The position numbers and the translations under genes are program-made. Of a stretch of DNA of 64,000 bases, positions 46,641 through 58,146 are shown piece by piece; the first letter of the stretch is position 1; the number at the start of each line of letters is the position of its first letter. Under the pieces are notes generated by a model. The model did not search any database. It was not told the origin of the DNA and worked only from the letters and a program-made list of their open reading frames with translations. Origin of the DNA: Persicaria tinctoria (lineage: Eukaryota > Streptophyta > Magnoliopsida > Caryophyllales > Polygonaceae); the NCBI GenBank assembly GCA_037127255.1, contig JBANSL010000004.1:55282318-55346317 (forward strand). Direction: 5' to 3'.

Positions 46641-48803
46641 TTACGGGAAGAGGGCTACAGTTTAGATTGTTGAGGGCCTTGACAATGTCTGATAGGTAAG
46701 GAATTAAGATTGAGAATAAGTCAGACCAATGACATTAAACAAAATGCGCTTCTCGGGAGGCAACCCGAGGTAAGTTTTCTAATTTAGTTATTTCAATTCC
46801 TAGTTAGCTAGTTTTCTTTTCAATAAATTAGGTTTTCCATTAGGCATTAGATAGTTGTTTTTAGTTTTTGGATAGACTAACCTTTCAGGAAAGGTCGCCG
46901 CCTATAACCCCCAGCAATGCTTAGATCCGATCTATAGAGACCCATCCACCACATTGTGAGTATTTCATTCATCTCTTCCTCTATGTTTTTATGTTTTTGT
47001 TGTCTTTTATGTTCATTGAGGACAATGAAAGGTTTAAGTGTGGGGGAGGGATTTCATTGCATATAGATAGAATTTGCATATCATATTTATGGATGTTATC
47101 ATGTTTATTTATGTTTTCATATTTATTTTTACTCATATATCACATTTGAAAAAAAAATCACAAAAATATCATGCATTGCATTTAGGTGTTATTAAAGATA
47201 CCCATCTTGGTTTAGTTTGTCCTCCAATTTATTTTTATGATCTTATTGCATAAATCCCATTATTTGATTGAATTTCTTGAAAATGATTTTTGGAGCATGA
47301 TTTTAGAATATAATTGAGAAAGTATGGTTCATAGTTGAGGTGTAATTGAAATCTAGCAAAAATATAACCCTTATGAGTTTGTTTTGGCCTTATAGGAATT
47401 ATTCATAATTATTTCCCTTTTGCTTTTATTGTGTGATTATACTCTTCATATGCTTGTTTTTCATGACCGTATTGCACATATTTGTTGCTTGTGAATTTCA
47501 AATGATTGAGGCATGTTTTCTTTAGCCATATTATACCTTATCTATCATTTGCATTATTCTTTGCTTGAAGCTCATCTGAGCCTTAAAGCCTATTCTTTTT
47601 TTATAGCTCCACAAAAATATATTATAGCCAATGATTAGCCTGACCCCAATCGGCATTAGGAGGAGAATTGGTGAAAAATCTTTATGTCGGAGTTGCTTTG
47701 AGTGGAGATGATGTATGTATGGTTGTGCATTTCAAGAGGCATAACCGAAATAAGGTAACCCTTCTTGCATAATAGAGATGACTTATTAATAGGGGCCTAA
47801 GAAGGAGGATAAAATTCACTTAGGAGTAAAAGTCTAGTAAGCTTGGACCTAGGGAGGATAAAATTCACCTAGGGCAAAAGTAAGCATAAAAGAAAAGAAA
47901 AGAAGTCATCATCCAAATGGAAAAATTGCATGAGTTGTATGGCTATTGAAATCGAAGAGTGCTTATTGATGTGTATTGGAGTTTATGTTATTGGAATGGT
48001 TTGCGAAGTATGGAAGTTTTGGTGTTGTTCTAATTGGTTGTTGTTCCTTTTTCCCGGATTTTTAGCACCACAAGCCTAAATAATTCTCATGCCTTATGTT
48101 CCTGCCAAAGCCCCATTACAACCCTATAAAAGTCCTCATGATGTTATTTGCAAGTGATGACTTTCACGGTGTATAGAGCATTTTGGATTGAGTTGGGAGT
48201 TGTACTTTAAAGCCTAAACACATTGAGGATGAGAGAAACACATTATCCTAGTGAGGTTGGATTAAATTTGCCTTTACATTTGGATCACTCATATACTTGC
48301 TAGGATGTTTGTTCTCTTATTCATGGCTCCTATTCATTGATGTTGCTTTTATAAAATTATAGCATGGAGATCTTATTTGTGGGATGATCAATTCTATATT
48401 TGTTTTTTAATTCTTGAGGACAAGCAAAAGCTTAAGTGATGCGGGACCATCTTCTACACCTCCAGAAACGCCTATCATACTCGAAGAAGGACCAATGACT
48501 CGAGCCCGAGCTAAGAGGCTTCAATGCGACTCATTTACTTTCGTGAGTCATGCTTTGTTCTCAAGCAAGGTTCAACTCCCAGAGCCTACATTGAAGACAT
48601 ACATGTGCATAGGCATTCAAATGGCCGAGTCCCCTTTGACACATGTATAGCCGAATTATTCTAAGTGTTGGGACCTTGTTTTATTTCCTATTTTAGTAAC
48701 TTTTCTACTTAAGCTATTTTAGAAAACATTTAGCGTTATTTTAATAATTTCTTTAAGTTTATTATTTTTTATTATTTTAGGCTGAAATCAGCTTCTTAGG
48801 GTT
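46641..48803 (+). other. 3' interior of element E with GGGAGGCAACCC region and two PPT-like tracts
   Basis: Starts with TTAAACAAAATGCGCTT and GGGAGGCAACCCGAGG (about 46733-46772), the sequence that follows pol in Athila/Tat elements. TTGAGGACAATG...TTTAAGTGTGGGGGAGGG is at 47026-47050 and TTGAGGACAAGC...CTTAAGTGATGCGGG at 48413-48444. Between them the DNA is AT-rich and non-coding, with GGATAAAATTCAC repeated at 47806 and 47854. Confidence 0.65.
48437..48650 (+). pseudogene. Short gypsy-type gag fragment (GPMTRARAKRL) between PPT and LTR
   Basis: An open frame ending at 48650 reads SSTPPETPIILEEGPMTRAR, then AKRLQ. The PMTRARAK motif is common in gypsy gag C-terminal regions. Here it sits after the last PPT-like tract and before the TGATAGG start of the 3' LTR, which is out of place and suggests a recombined or captured piece. 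Confidence 0.5.
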
Positions 48804-49587
48804 TGATAGGATGCAGTTAGATGGTCATAAGAGGTTTCATTTAGCTTAGTTAAGATGCATATCATGCATGGTTTAAGTACAATTTGCATATTTGCTCTCT
48901 ACGTTGGTGGAGTCGGAATCTACACACTTTTATTGATTATTTCAGGTCATAAGAGGATGTTTATTCGATCGAAGAAGCTTACATGAAGATCTAAAGAGGT
49001 CCTGAGAAGAAGAAGCGAGCCTAAAGGAAGAACAAGCCTGCAGAAGTTGTCGTCAGACATGCTGAACTTATTTTGCACTTTTTGGAGGCCTCGGTTGTTC
49101 GATCGACTATTATGACGATGCGTTGGAAATCTCTTTCAGAGAGCTACAACTTTTATGTAGACGTCAAGAGCTATTTCAAAGTGGATTTTCCATAAAAGAC
49201 CGATGCAGCGGGCGCTTCCATATGTTGCGGTCGCCGCATAATTGTCACAGAAAACTCATGCTGCGGCCGCCGCATTATTTCTGCAGCCGCTGCATTTGCC
49301 CAGAGCGACGCGTTTCGGAGTTCAGCGGCAGTTTTCTATTCTAAACCCTATTTATCTATCTAATTGTCTTGTGACCGACATTGGACACGAAATTAAGGAG
49401 ATTAGAGGGACTTAGCCCTAGATTTCCATTGAATCATTAGATTAGGATTCAAGATGATTTTAGTTGGAGATTGAGAGCGATGTTCGACATCAGCGGCTAA
49501 ACTCTCTTCGTTCTACTTGCAATTTGTTGCTTTATTTGGATTGATTGTGAGTATCTGAATCTTGTTCCTTATTTCCTATATTGAATG
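48804..49587 (+). repeat. 3' LTR of E, part before the Sirevirus insertion
   Basis: TGATAGGATGCAG... aligns with 18017-18471 and 29904-30290. It lacks about 50 bp present at 18160-18210. It includes the GCGGCCGC cluster at 49220-49295. It stops at the TSD gaatg (49583-49587). Confidence 0.82.
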
Positions 49588-50198
49588 TGATAACTCCCTC
49601 CCTTGATGAAAATCGGAATAAATGTTTCAAAGGCCTTGATAGGATGTTTGTGTCAGAGGTCTTGGAACATTAACAGTTGATGAAATCCAAAACCTGTTTT
49701 ATAAGTCCGAATATTATTTAATCTTATTATATACTTCCTATATATTATATATATATGCTTGACTAATCTTTTAGGATGTTTTTCGAATTATTTCCTTCCT
49801 TTCGACAAGTGCTGAGAAGGTTCAAATCGGAAAGATTATGGCTTCATTTGTTTCCAAGTTTAGAAGATCTTGAAGATAGCCATGATCAGGAATAGCCGTT
49901 GGAGAAGATTCTCGGCGCCGATTTGTCTCAATAAATAGAGAAGGAAGATGAAGACAGGATACACAAGTATTACACGAGCTTTCATTCATTCAAGCGAGAT
50001 ATGTCTTCCAACTGTACTCTCTGTGTTAGGCAAAAATTATTAAAGGAACAATCTCGCATAACACATTTCAATTTGAATTATTTTTATAAAGTTCGACCCT
50101 TATCTGTACTTCTTCACAATTTTAAATTATGCAGATACTTTAAGAGGACAAGGATTTGGGTTTTTGGTGGTTCGGACTGGACCCGTTGATGAGGGTTG

Positions 50199-50239
50199 CC
50201 TACGTACCTTCATGGGAAGGATCAAGTCCAACGTAGTTC
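50199..50239 (+). other. Stem-loop motif copy 1
   Basis: CCTACGTA, inner stem CCTTC/GAAGG (50207-50211 with 50216-50220, loop ATGG), ATCAAG, then ACGTAGTTC. The outer stem CTACGT/ACGTAG is perfect. Confidence 0.8.
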
Positions 50240-50455
50240 GAAGATACAGGGTTTTATGTATTTGGGGTTGGTTTGGGTAGACTTTGTGTCTAGTTTGGCA
50301 TATGGTAAGGTGTTTGGATTTGATTTGGTTTACACTTGATGTCTGATTTGAGTTTGGGTATATGCTTGGGTATATGTGTTTGGGTTTCAACTCGATAGAG
50401 TATCGGGTTTGATTTGTTTTCTTTGAGGTTTGTGATTGAACCCGGATATGGGTTT

Positions 50456-50496
50456 CCTACGTATCCGTGATGACGGAATCAAATCACTCGTAGTTC
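50456..50496 (+). other. Stem-loop motif copy 2
   Basis: CCTACGTA, inner stem TCCGT/ACGGA (50464-50468 with 50473-50477, loop GATG), ATCAAAT, then CGTAGTTC. Outer stem CTACG/CGTAG. Confidence 0.8.
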
Positions 50497-50563
50497 CAAG
50501 GGTATGAATTCACTTTGGAACTTGTGGCTGGACTCGACAATTGTATGACTTGAGGTCGAGTTT

Positions 50564-50603
50564 CCTACGTAGCTCGTTTGAGAGCATCAAGCCTTCGTAG
50601 TTC
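50564..50603 (+). other. Stem-loop motif copy 3
   Basis: CCTACGTA, inner stem GCTC/GAGC (50572-50575 with 50582-50585), ATCAAG, CGTAGTTC. Confidence 0.78.
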
Positions 50604-50825
50604 GGTACGTCTTGGGTTTGAACATGATTTTGTGATTGGAGCCGATGAGAAATAACGTCATTTGTAGTTCTCACGAGCAACTTCATTTGATCTTGGACTT
50701 GTGACTGGATCCGACGAGAAATGTCGCCCTTTGTATCAAGTCGTTGTAGTTCCCACGAACAACATCATTTGATTTTTTGGGGGGTATGTGATTGAATCCG
50801 GTATACATGTGTTTTTACCGGATTT

Positions 50826-50866
50826 CCTACGTAGCTCGTAAAGAGCATCAAATCTTGACGTAGTTC
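50826..50866 (+). other. Stem-loop motif copy 4
   Basis: CCTACGTA, inner stem GCTC/GAGC (50834-50837 with 50843-50846, loop GTAAA), ATCAAAT, ACGTAGTTC. Confidence 0.78.
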
Positions 50867-50972
50867 TACACGAACTGATTTTGCTTGATTGACTTAACTT
50901 CATTTGGGACCGAAGCAAGTCTTTTTGAAATTTGGGATTGGACTCGATGGGCTTTGGCTTATCATCGAGTTT

Positions 50973-51013
50973 CCTACATATCCGATGACTCGGGATCAAA
51001 TCTTATGTAGTTC
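50973..51013 (+). other. Stem-loop motif copy 5, with paired outer-stem change
   Basis: CCTACATA and ATGTAGTTC: both halves of the outer stem changed, keeping CTACAT/ATGTAG complementary. Inner stem CCGA/TCGG (50982-50985 with 50990-50993). ATCAAAT conserved. Confidence 0.78.
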
Positions 51014-51079
51014 TTTTTGAACAACTTGAATTTGGTTTTGGCGATTGAACTCGATGAGCATTGACTTTGTATCGAGTGT

Positions 51080-51119
51080 CCTACGTACCCTTCTAAAGGG
51101 ATCAAATCACCCGTAGTTC
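51080..51119 (+). other. Stem-loop motif copy 6
   Basis: CCTACGTA, inner stem CCCTT/AAGGG (51088-51092 with 51096-51100, loop CTA), ATCAAAT, CGTAGTTC. Confidence 0.8.
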
Positions 51120-54100
51120 CTCCAACACGAATTTGGATATCATATACGCTATTGGATTTGATGAGCGATCGATAACGCCATTTTTACAGTCTCGTCCTTA
51201 GGCACCGCAGCTTGGTTGTGGGTCTCCTTTCATGGATGAGTTGCGGGGATCTCCCATAGCTCATGAATGTATTGCTATTGGATTTATATATCCCTCGTCC
51301 CTGCATGTTTTGATAAGACCAACATATTTGTGGCCGATCTCCCCATCTTGCTACATAAAAGGCCTATCACCTCTTGCATAGAATTTTAATGTGACCGGTT
51401 GGCTACTTAGAGTCACGTTCATCACAATAGGCCTCCATGACCTCTTGCGTGGAATCTTTTATCCATTTCGAATCCTCTCGATCACGACGTGAGTGACACC
51501 GAGGTTGCTGACTACCACCATTTCGATCCGCCAGCACTTAAGAGGCTGCCTAGCACGCACCGACGCAGCAGCTCACCATGAACGGGCCTGAACCGTTGCC
51601 GAAGAACTTGCAGAAACTGTGTGAACATGCCAACTTTGGAGCCTCGCCCTCGTTGTTACAAAGCTCCGTTTTTGTTGATTTTTGTTCTTATAGATTCCTT
51701 GTGATGTCCTCTATCTATCACTAGATTCTGTTGGCTCATATCTCCTATGAGATGAACGCAATGGAGCCTTAAAATGGGCTGCTGGGCAGTTCTTTTTTGC
51801 AGAAACTGCATGAATGCGTCAACTTTCGAGCCCTACCGCTGCTGCTACCGAACTCTGTTTCCGTTGAGTTTTATTTAGACGTGTTTCTTGCAACGTCCTC
51901 TATTAATGGCGTCTCTTGGTATGCATAGATTCATCCTGGACTGCTCAGAATAACGTCTGCACTTTGGCTACTGGGCCGTTGTTTGCCTTGTTTGCGACCT
52001 CATGCCTGTTTCTGTCGCTATCTTTACATGGCGTTCGAGGCTGCATCGACCTATCTTTGGAGATATTTGTTGGCCTTCATCTGTAGTTGGCATGGCATAA
52101 GGTTGCAAATTTGAGCTGGGGGCGGCATAGATTGTCTTCGGATGCTCGAGGAGTGCACAAAAAGTGTCATCTTGTGCAGGAATCATCCAAACGTGGCCGA
52201 GAGGGCAACTTCTAGCATCAGCTGCAGTCGCCACAGAGCTCCGATTTTGTCTCTGTTTCTTTCGGCATACTCCATGCATAGCCCTCTTTTTGCTCCAAAT
52301 TGCTATCAACTTGGGTACACTTTGATTTATCCGTAACATGGCCCGTAACGTTGCTGTTTGAGCAGTTTTTTCTCCTCCGCAGATATATATGATTTTGAGG
52401 CCTTTTTTGTTGCTCATTTTTGTTGGGCACTCGGGGCTTTTTAGACTGATCTTTAGGAGAAGTTGTTGGACTTCGGTGGTGGATGGCATGACATAGGCTT
52501 GAGAATTTGAGTTGCAAACATGTCGGGACCATCGGTGACCGATCGAGAGTCGCGGAAAGATGCCTTACTGGCCATGTATTATGTCCCTCCACGAGCTGCA
52601 TTTGAAGGTCGTCCCGGCATCATATGGGTGACCGTTGGAGCCGCGAGAGAGTGGAGAATTCTTGTGCAACTGTTGGCAATAACTAAGGGAGCTCAATTGT
52701 GAGTCGTCGGCTTCCGAGAGCAAGCTTTTGGCGATGTTGATAGGCTCCTCGTGGACTTGCTTTGTTGCAATTTGTTGATTTACAAGGCGGCGATTGACAG
52801 GGTTCCTTGGTTGTAGAAAAGGTATGCATTAGGTAAGTCCCTCGTAGCCCTCTCTTTATTTTTTATGCTCTCTTTTCTCTTTTTTTTTTTTTTTTTGTTT
52901 TGGCTTACGAGAGATCTACCGTTGCGATGCCTTGTGGGTAGTCGAGCAATGAGACGGAGGAAATGGAGGCCGTAGGAAGGCGGGCGCGACATGTGCATCA
53001 CCAAGCTTGATGTCAAGCTTGCCGTACAAACTCCGGGTTGTACCTGCATCGGTGTTGACATGGAAAGGAGAAAGAAATTATATCTTTACTCCGCCGATCG
53101 ATCAATTGCGGCGGCAAGCCATCGATCCAGCAATGACGTACTGGTGAAGATGCGCAGAGCTATGGCCTCCAGCTACAAGATGATGGGTGTTGGAGCCTTG
53201 ACCTCCGCCGACCAAACTTGTTCTCCCTTTGTCACATTGGAGGCTCCCCTTAGGTTGTATATTCCACCTTCTTTTGTTTTGGTGAAGATGTGCTGAACTA
53301 TGGACTCCCCCACCTAGTTTGTTTTGGGGAGAAGAACTATATGGCCTCCCCCCTTTGTTCTGAACTCCATCATGCATATATATAACATGGGCACATATGC
53401 AGTAACGACATTTACATTTATTGCCATTATGAGCCATGCGTTACATTTGCTTGTAACCGGTAGCATTTGTGGCCATCATCATCATCATCATGCAGGTATA
53501 TGTAACCGATTGCATTACTGTCCCCTTCAATTTTCATTCAGCTGTTTCACATAGGATTATCTACTTTGAGGTCCACGTGCCTCTCTACTTTTTAAATAAT
53601 TATACTATTATAAAGTTATTCACTTTTAGGTCCGTTTCATATTAACACGTAACCTTTAACTGTTCTAACTTTGTAACAGTACAATTATAACTCGTAATAT
53701 TAACCTTGACAAAAATCATGAGTATATTTTTCATGAAATTTTGACCGTCAACACTCTGTTAGCGCTCAAGAGTTTGTTGTTTATTTCAAATACTTTGAGA
53801 GTCACTTTGAGCTTATAGGATATATTCATTTATAGTGTTACTCGAGAGTTTGTAACTCGGGAAGTTGCACTAGGCTATTGATTTGTGAGAGTAAGAGGAT
53901 TGTACTAGATAGCTGAGAGAGGTGGGGCTCTTCTAGATTGGTCTAGGACTCCAAGGGAATGTGAGTTGACTAGATTGCAATTGTATAGGAGAGAGGCTTC
54001 TCGTTGAGCTATTATGATCCTAAGCTAAGCGAATCAATAAAGCCTTTTGAATCCTAAGGTTGTGGAAGAACCCTAGGCGGGGACGTAGGCCAAGTTCGTG

Positions 54101-54324
54101 CCGAACCTCGTAATTAAACAATTACTCGTGTCCTTTACTTATTGCTTTACCTTATTTCTGCACTTGGTTCGATTGTCTAACTTTGTGATTCAGGTTTAAT
54201 CTCAAAGGGTTTTATACGAGCTCCAAAAGTCTTGAGACTTTCTGCGAAAAACGGGCATACTCTATTCAACCCCCCTTCTAGAGTATTTCTATATTACATT
54301 GTTTTATATTATCGAACCTTCAAT

Positions 54325-54336
54325 TGGTATCAGAGC
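54325..54336 (+). promoter_or_regulatory. Sirevirus PBS TGGTATCAGAGC
   Basis: Two bases after the LTR end (...CCTTCA), complementary to initiator tRNA-Met. Confidence 0.93.
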
Positions 54337-54380
54337 TTTACTCACTGTTTTTGATCTAACAATCTTGTGAGTTTTCGATC

Positions 54381-56180
54381 ATGTCTGGTGAAGCAAACGG
54401 AGGATTTGCACAGGGAAGGTCCACAAGCAGACCGCCACCCTTTGTAGGAAACAACTTTGTCCACTGGAGATCTTTGATGAAGATGTTCATCATAGACCAA
54501 GATCTAGAGCTTTGGAACATTATAGAGAATGGTCCGAAGATTCCAGAGAAAGATGGACCAAATGATACCAAAGTTGCAAAGAAGGAGTCTGAATACAACC
54601 AAGCAGATCTTGAAATCGTCTCCAAAAACTACAGGGCTATTAACTTACTTTATTGTGGTCTTAGCACTGATGAGTTTAACCGTATTTCATCTTGTAGGTC
54701 AGCTAAAGAGATTTGGGACAAACTGGTCGTCACCTATGAAGGAACGAGCCAAGTAAAAGACACCAAGATCAGCATCTTCCTTCGAAAGTATGAGCTATTC
54801 AAGATGAAGCCTGATGAGACAATCAAGGCCATGTTCACACGATTCACAGAGATTACCAACAACCTTGACTCTCTCGGCAAGAGCTTTACCAATTTTGAGA
54901 AAGTGAGGAAGATACTGAGGTGCCTTCCAAAAGAGCAATGGGGTCCAAAAGTAACAGCTATATAGGAAGCTCAGGACCTCACCACTCTACCCCTTGATGA
55001 CCTTCTTAGGAAGTTGATCACGCATGAGATGATCCTTAATGAAGACGATGGAGAACTTCCAGCTAGCACTAAGAACTTGACACTCAAGTCTAAGAAGGAT
55101 GAGCCTAAAGAAGGATCTGATTCCGAAGATGAGGATGACGATGAGGATGATCCTTTTGCTCTTTTCACAAGAGGCCTTGCTCGAATTCTCAAAATGAAGA
55201 AGCAATTCAACAACAAGGATGGACCAGAGTGTTCAAAATTTCGAGGTAAGCCTCAATACAACAAGTATGAAAAGAAGACTAAACCGTTGTCTTGTTTTGA
55301 ATGTGGTGAAACAGATCATCTTGTGAAGGATTGCCCTAAAAAGACAAAGAGCCAGTCCAAAAAAGGTGACAAATGGAAGAAGTAAGCCATGGTGGCATCT
55401 TGGAGCGATTCCGACTCTGTCTCTGATGATGAGAAGGCCAATATTTGTCTTATGACCTCAGAAGATGAATCCCACGATGAAAAGCTTGAAGCTATTGTAA
55501 GAGAACTTATGGCAAGTCCAAAAGAGGTATTATCGGAATTCCTTTCCAATATGATTACCAATGAAGAGAAGCTTATTGCTCAAAATAACACTCTTATTAA
55601 GAGAACTGTGGACCAGGAAATAACTATTGAGGATCTGTCTATGAGGGTCAAAAGTCTTGAAGCTTCTTATTCAGGTCTTGACATTAAAGTCAAGACGCTT
55701 GATTCGGAGAAACCTGAACTCAAGCAAGATCTCTCCTCTCTAAGAAATGAGCATCATGACTTAGAGAACGAGAAGATCTCCCTGAATAATAAGATTCAAG
55801 ACCAACAGACAACCCTCATAAGTTTTACCAAATCCAAAGGTACTGTCGATAGGATGTTGGGTGAGCAACAAAGCTCTCTAAACAAAAGTGGTATTGGTTA
55901 CAATCCAATTTTTTTAAAGAAGCAACACATTACCACTTTTGTAAAGGCAAAAGGAAGCAGAACATCTCCTATATGTCACCATTGTGCTAGAAAGGGACAT
56001 GTAAAAGAGACCTGCCCCTATAGACGAAAGGATCCATATATTATTCGCAATACATTTCCTGTTCATTTGAGAAAAGAACGGATAACACAAGTTTGGGTTC
56101 CAAAAGGAACTATTTTACCAAACATGGTTTACCCCAACAATCGATCCAAATTTTCTTATTGGTCTAGCCACAAAGGTTGA
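54381..56180 (+). pseudogene. Sirevirus gag with two CCHC zinc knuckles, two in-frame stops
   Basis: The frame starting MSGEANGGF is continuous to 56180 apart from TAG at 54963-54965 (where CAG/Gln is expected) and TAA at 55383-55385. Residues 1-190 form the copia capsid region (FVGNNFVHWRSLMKMFI, YEGTSQVKDTKI, LRCLPKEQW). An acidic stretch follows (55115-55160), then the knuckle CFECGETDHLVKDC near 55293, a long coiled-coil-like region (55600-55800), and a second knuckle, CHHCARKGHVKETC, near 55976. Two knuckles and a long C-terminal extension fit Sirevirus Gag. It would bind element RNA and build particles. The copy is inactive. Confidence 0.87.
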
Positions 56181-56503
56181 TATTTGTCTTGCAGGAGATC
56201 ACCAAGGCGAAAGAACACAAATGGATTAATGATAGTGGATGCTTAAGGCATATGAGTGGGAAGATTTCTCTCTTTCATGATCTAAAAGAGCAATCCACGG
56301 GAACAATCACTCTTGGTGACAAAGGAAAATGTGACATCGTTGGTATTGGTAGTGTTGGAAGCGATTCCAGCCATAGTATTAAAGATGTCTATCTTGTTAA
56401 TGGTTTGAAGTATAATCTGCTTAGTGTCTCTCAATTATGTGATAGTGGTAACAATGTCAGATTTAACAAGAAAAGATGTATAGTGTGCAGAGAAGACACA
56501 TGA
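56177..56503 (+). pseudogene. Sirevirus protease region
   Basis: HKWINDSGCLRHMSG near 56217-56262 holds the aspartic-protease DSG triad. ILGxKGxC-like (TLGDKGKCDIVGIG) and LKYNLLSVSQLCD follow in the usual copia order. The frame differs from gag before it and from integrase after it (about 56500), so two frameshifts bound this piece. Confidence 0.85.
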
Positions 56504-57235
56504 GAAGTTATTTTGACTGCATATCGCTACAATACAACAATATATACGTCGTAAATGCTGATCAAGTGGCACAAGGAAGCTTAACCTGTCTAAAGGCTTT
56601 GACGGACGATCCAAAGCTCTGGCACAGGAGACTCGGTCATGTGAGTCCACATACACTACAGATGCTTGTGTCCAAAGGGCTTGTAAAAGGGCTACCTGAG
56701 ATGGACTTCAAAGGTATTGATATGTGCAATGCATGCACACGAGGTAAACAAACACGTAGCTCTTTCAAACCCAAAAAGGTTGTAAGTTCTTCTAGACCCC
56801 TTGAACTATTACATATGGATTTATGTGGTCATATGCGAGTAAAATCTCCCAATGGTAAAAAGTACATGCTAGTTGTTGTTGATGATTTTTCTAGATATAC
56901 TTGGGTTGCATTTTTAAAAGAAAAATCAGAGGCCTTATTTGATTTTTCAAAACATTGTAAGGAGTTGCAAACTTTAAGAAACGAGCCCATAGTGTCAATT
57001 CGGAGTGATCATGGTAGGGAGTTTGATCAATTTCAGTTTGATTTATTTTGTGCTAAATATGGCATCTCCCATAACTTTTCTGCTCCTAGGACACCTCAAC
57101 AAAACGGGGATGTGGAACGCAAGAACCGCACCTTAGAGGACACCTCAACATAACTTTTCTGCTCCTAGGACTATGCTTTTAGAAAATGCATTACCACCTA
57201 TTGGGCTGAAGCTGTTAACACAACTAACTATATTT
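56476..57235 (+). pseudogene. Sirevirus integrase, N-terminal and catalytic core, broken by a small rearrangement
   Basis: A zinc-binding HHCC region (LWHRRLGHVS...CNACTRGK, 56620-56750) is followed by the DDE core: LHMDLCG near 56812, IRSDHGREF near 57000, and PQQNGDVERKNRTL near 57095-57130 with the catalytic Glu. The frame then hits TAA at 57151-57153 inside a segment that repeats 57072-57102 in shuffled order. It cannot be full length. Confidence 0.86.
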
Positions 57236-58146
57236 TGAATCGTTGTCTTATTCGTTCCATCTTAAAGAAAACTCCTTATGAACTTTTCAAAGGCCGCAAA
57301 CCACTTATATCTTATTTTAAACCCTTTGGCTGTACTTGTTTTGTTCATAACAATGGAAAAGATAACCTTGGGAAATTTGATGCGCGTAGTGATGAAGGAA
57401 TATTTCTTGGCTACTCCACAAGTAGCAAAGCTTATAGAATCTTCAATAAAAAGACCCAGGTAGTTGAAGAAAGTATACATGTTATTTTTTATGAATACAA
57501 TGACGGTGCTTTGAGTGAAAGTGTTGCAGATATAGATCTTAACATCCATGAAGAGAACGAGGAAGGTGAGGATGCTGCTACCAAGAACACAAAGAAGAGG
57601 AACATGCATGAACTGATTCTTAACACTGAAGAATTGGCCCAAGGTGTTGAAGATTCGTCCAAAGCCCTTGGTGTCCAATCCAACAGTGTTGAGACGTCAG
57701 AAACTGCTGTAACTGAATCTAATAGGACCACGGAGTCAGATGTACTACAAGTCAATCCTACTGGTGTGACGAATCAAGGAGCTGAGACTAGCAAAAGGAA
57801 ATTCAAATACTCCTCATCACACTCATTAAAGGATATCATTTCTGACCCTACTTCTAGTGTTCAAACTCGTTCTAAACTTAAAGATCTTTGTGCTTTTCAC
57901 GCGTTTGTTTCTCTTATTGAGCCAAAGAAGGTAGATGAGGCACTTCAGGATGCAGACTGGATCATTGCTATGCAAATTGAGCTTAACGAATTTGAAAGGA
58001 ACAAAGTCTGGACCTTGAAGCCTAGGCCAAAGCATCAATCAGTCATTGGCACACGATGGGTATTTCGAAACAAGCTAGATGAGAATGGTAAGATTGTGAG
58101 GAACAAGGCAAGGCTTATTGCTCAAGGCTACAATCAAGAGTATTGA
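57235..58146 (+). pseudogene. Sirevirus integrase C-terminus and start of RT
   Basis: TPYELFKGRKPLISYFKPFG and FLGYSTSSKAYRIFN mark the integrase C-terminal region. An acidic linker (57500-57760) comes next, then the RT start (DWIIAMQIELNEFERNKVW, TRWVFRNKLDENGKI, ARLIAQGYNQ). A frameshift near 58135 ends it with a stop at 58144-58146. Confidence 0.86.

Larger units (their letters stand above)
50024..53753. mobile_element. Solo LTR candidate, 3730 bp, with perfect TSD
   Basis: TGTTAGGCAAAAA...CCGTCAACA with TSD ctctg (50019-50023, 53754-53758). I found no internal LTR pair, PBS or coding domain, so it is best read as a solo LTR of a long-LTR gypsy element. The first 1.1 kb carry six copies of the stem-loop motif and further degenerate copies. 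The middle (51200-53300) is mixed sequence with CAGTTCTTTTTTGCAGAAACTGCATGAA-type partial repeats near 51600 and 51790. Several short open frames (for example 52520-52702) show no domain. Confidence 0.78.
49588..54322 (+). repeat. 5' LTR of the Sirevirus, split by a solo LTR
   Basis: Left part 49588-50023, right part 53759-54322. The 3' LTR has the joined sequence CTCTCTGCTAGCGCTCAAG at about 63502, confirming the empty site. A CAATAAATAGAG box near 49930 may be the TATA region. Confidence 0.9.

Noticed and set aside
46643..46660. Match of GGGAAGAGGG to the reverse complement of 38344-38360 as evidence for an inverted piece of the B LTR
   Set aside because: Only about 15 bases agree and the flanks do not, so chance similarity is likely.
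50199..51119. Stem-loop motif as a hammerhead ribozyme
   Set aside because: The hammerhead core (CUGAUGA and GAAA around three stems) is not present. Any catalytic activity would have to be of another kind.
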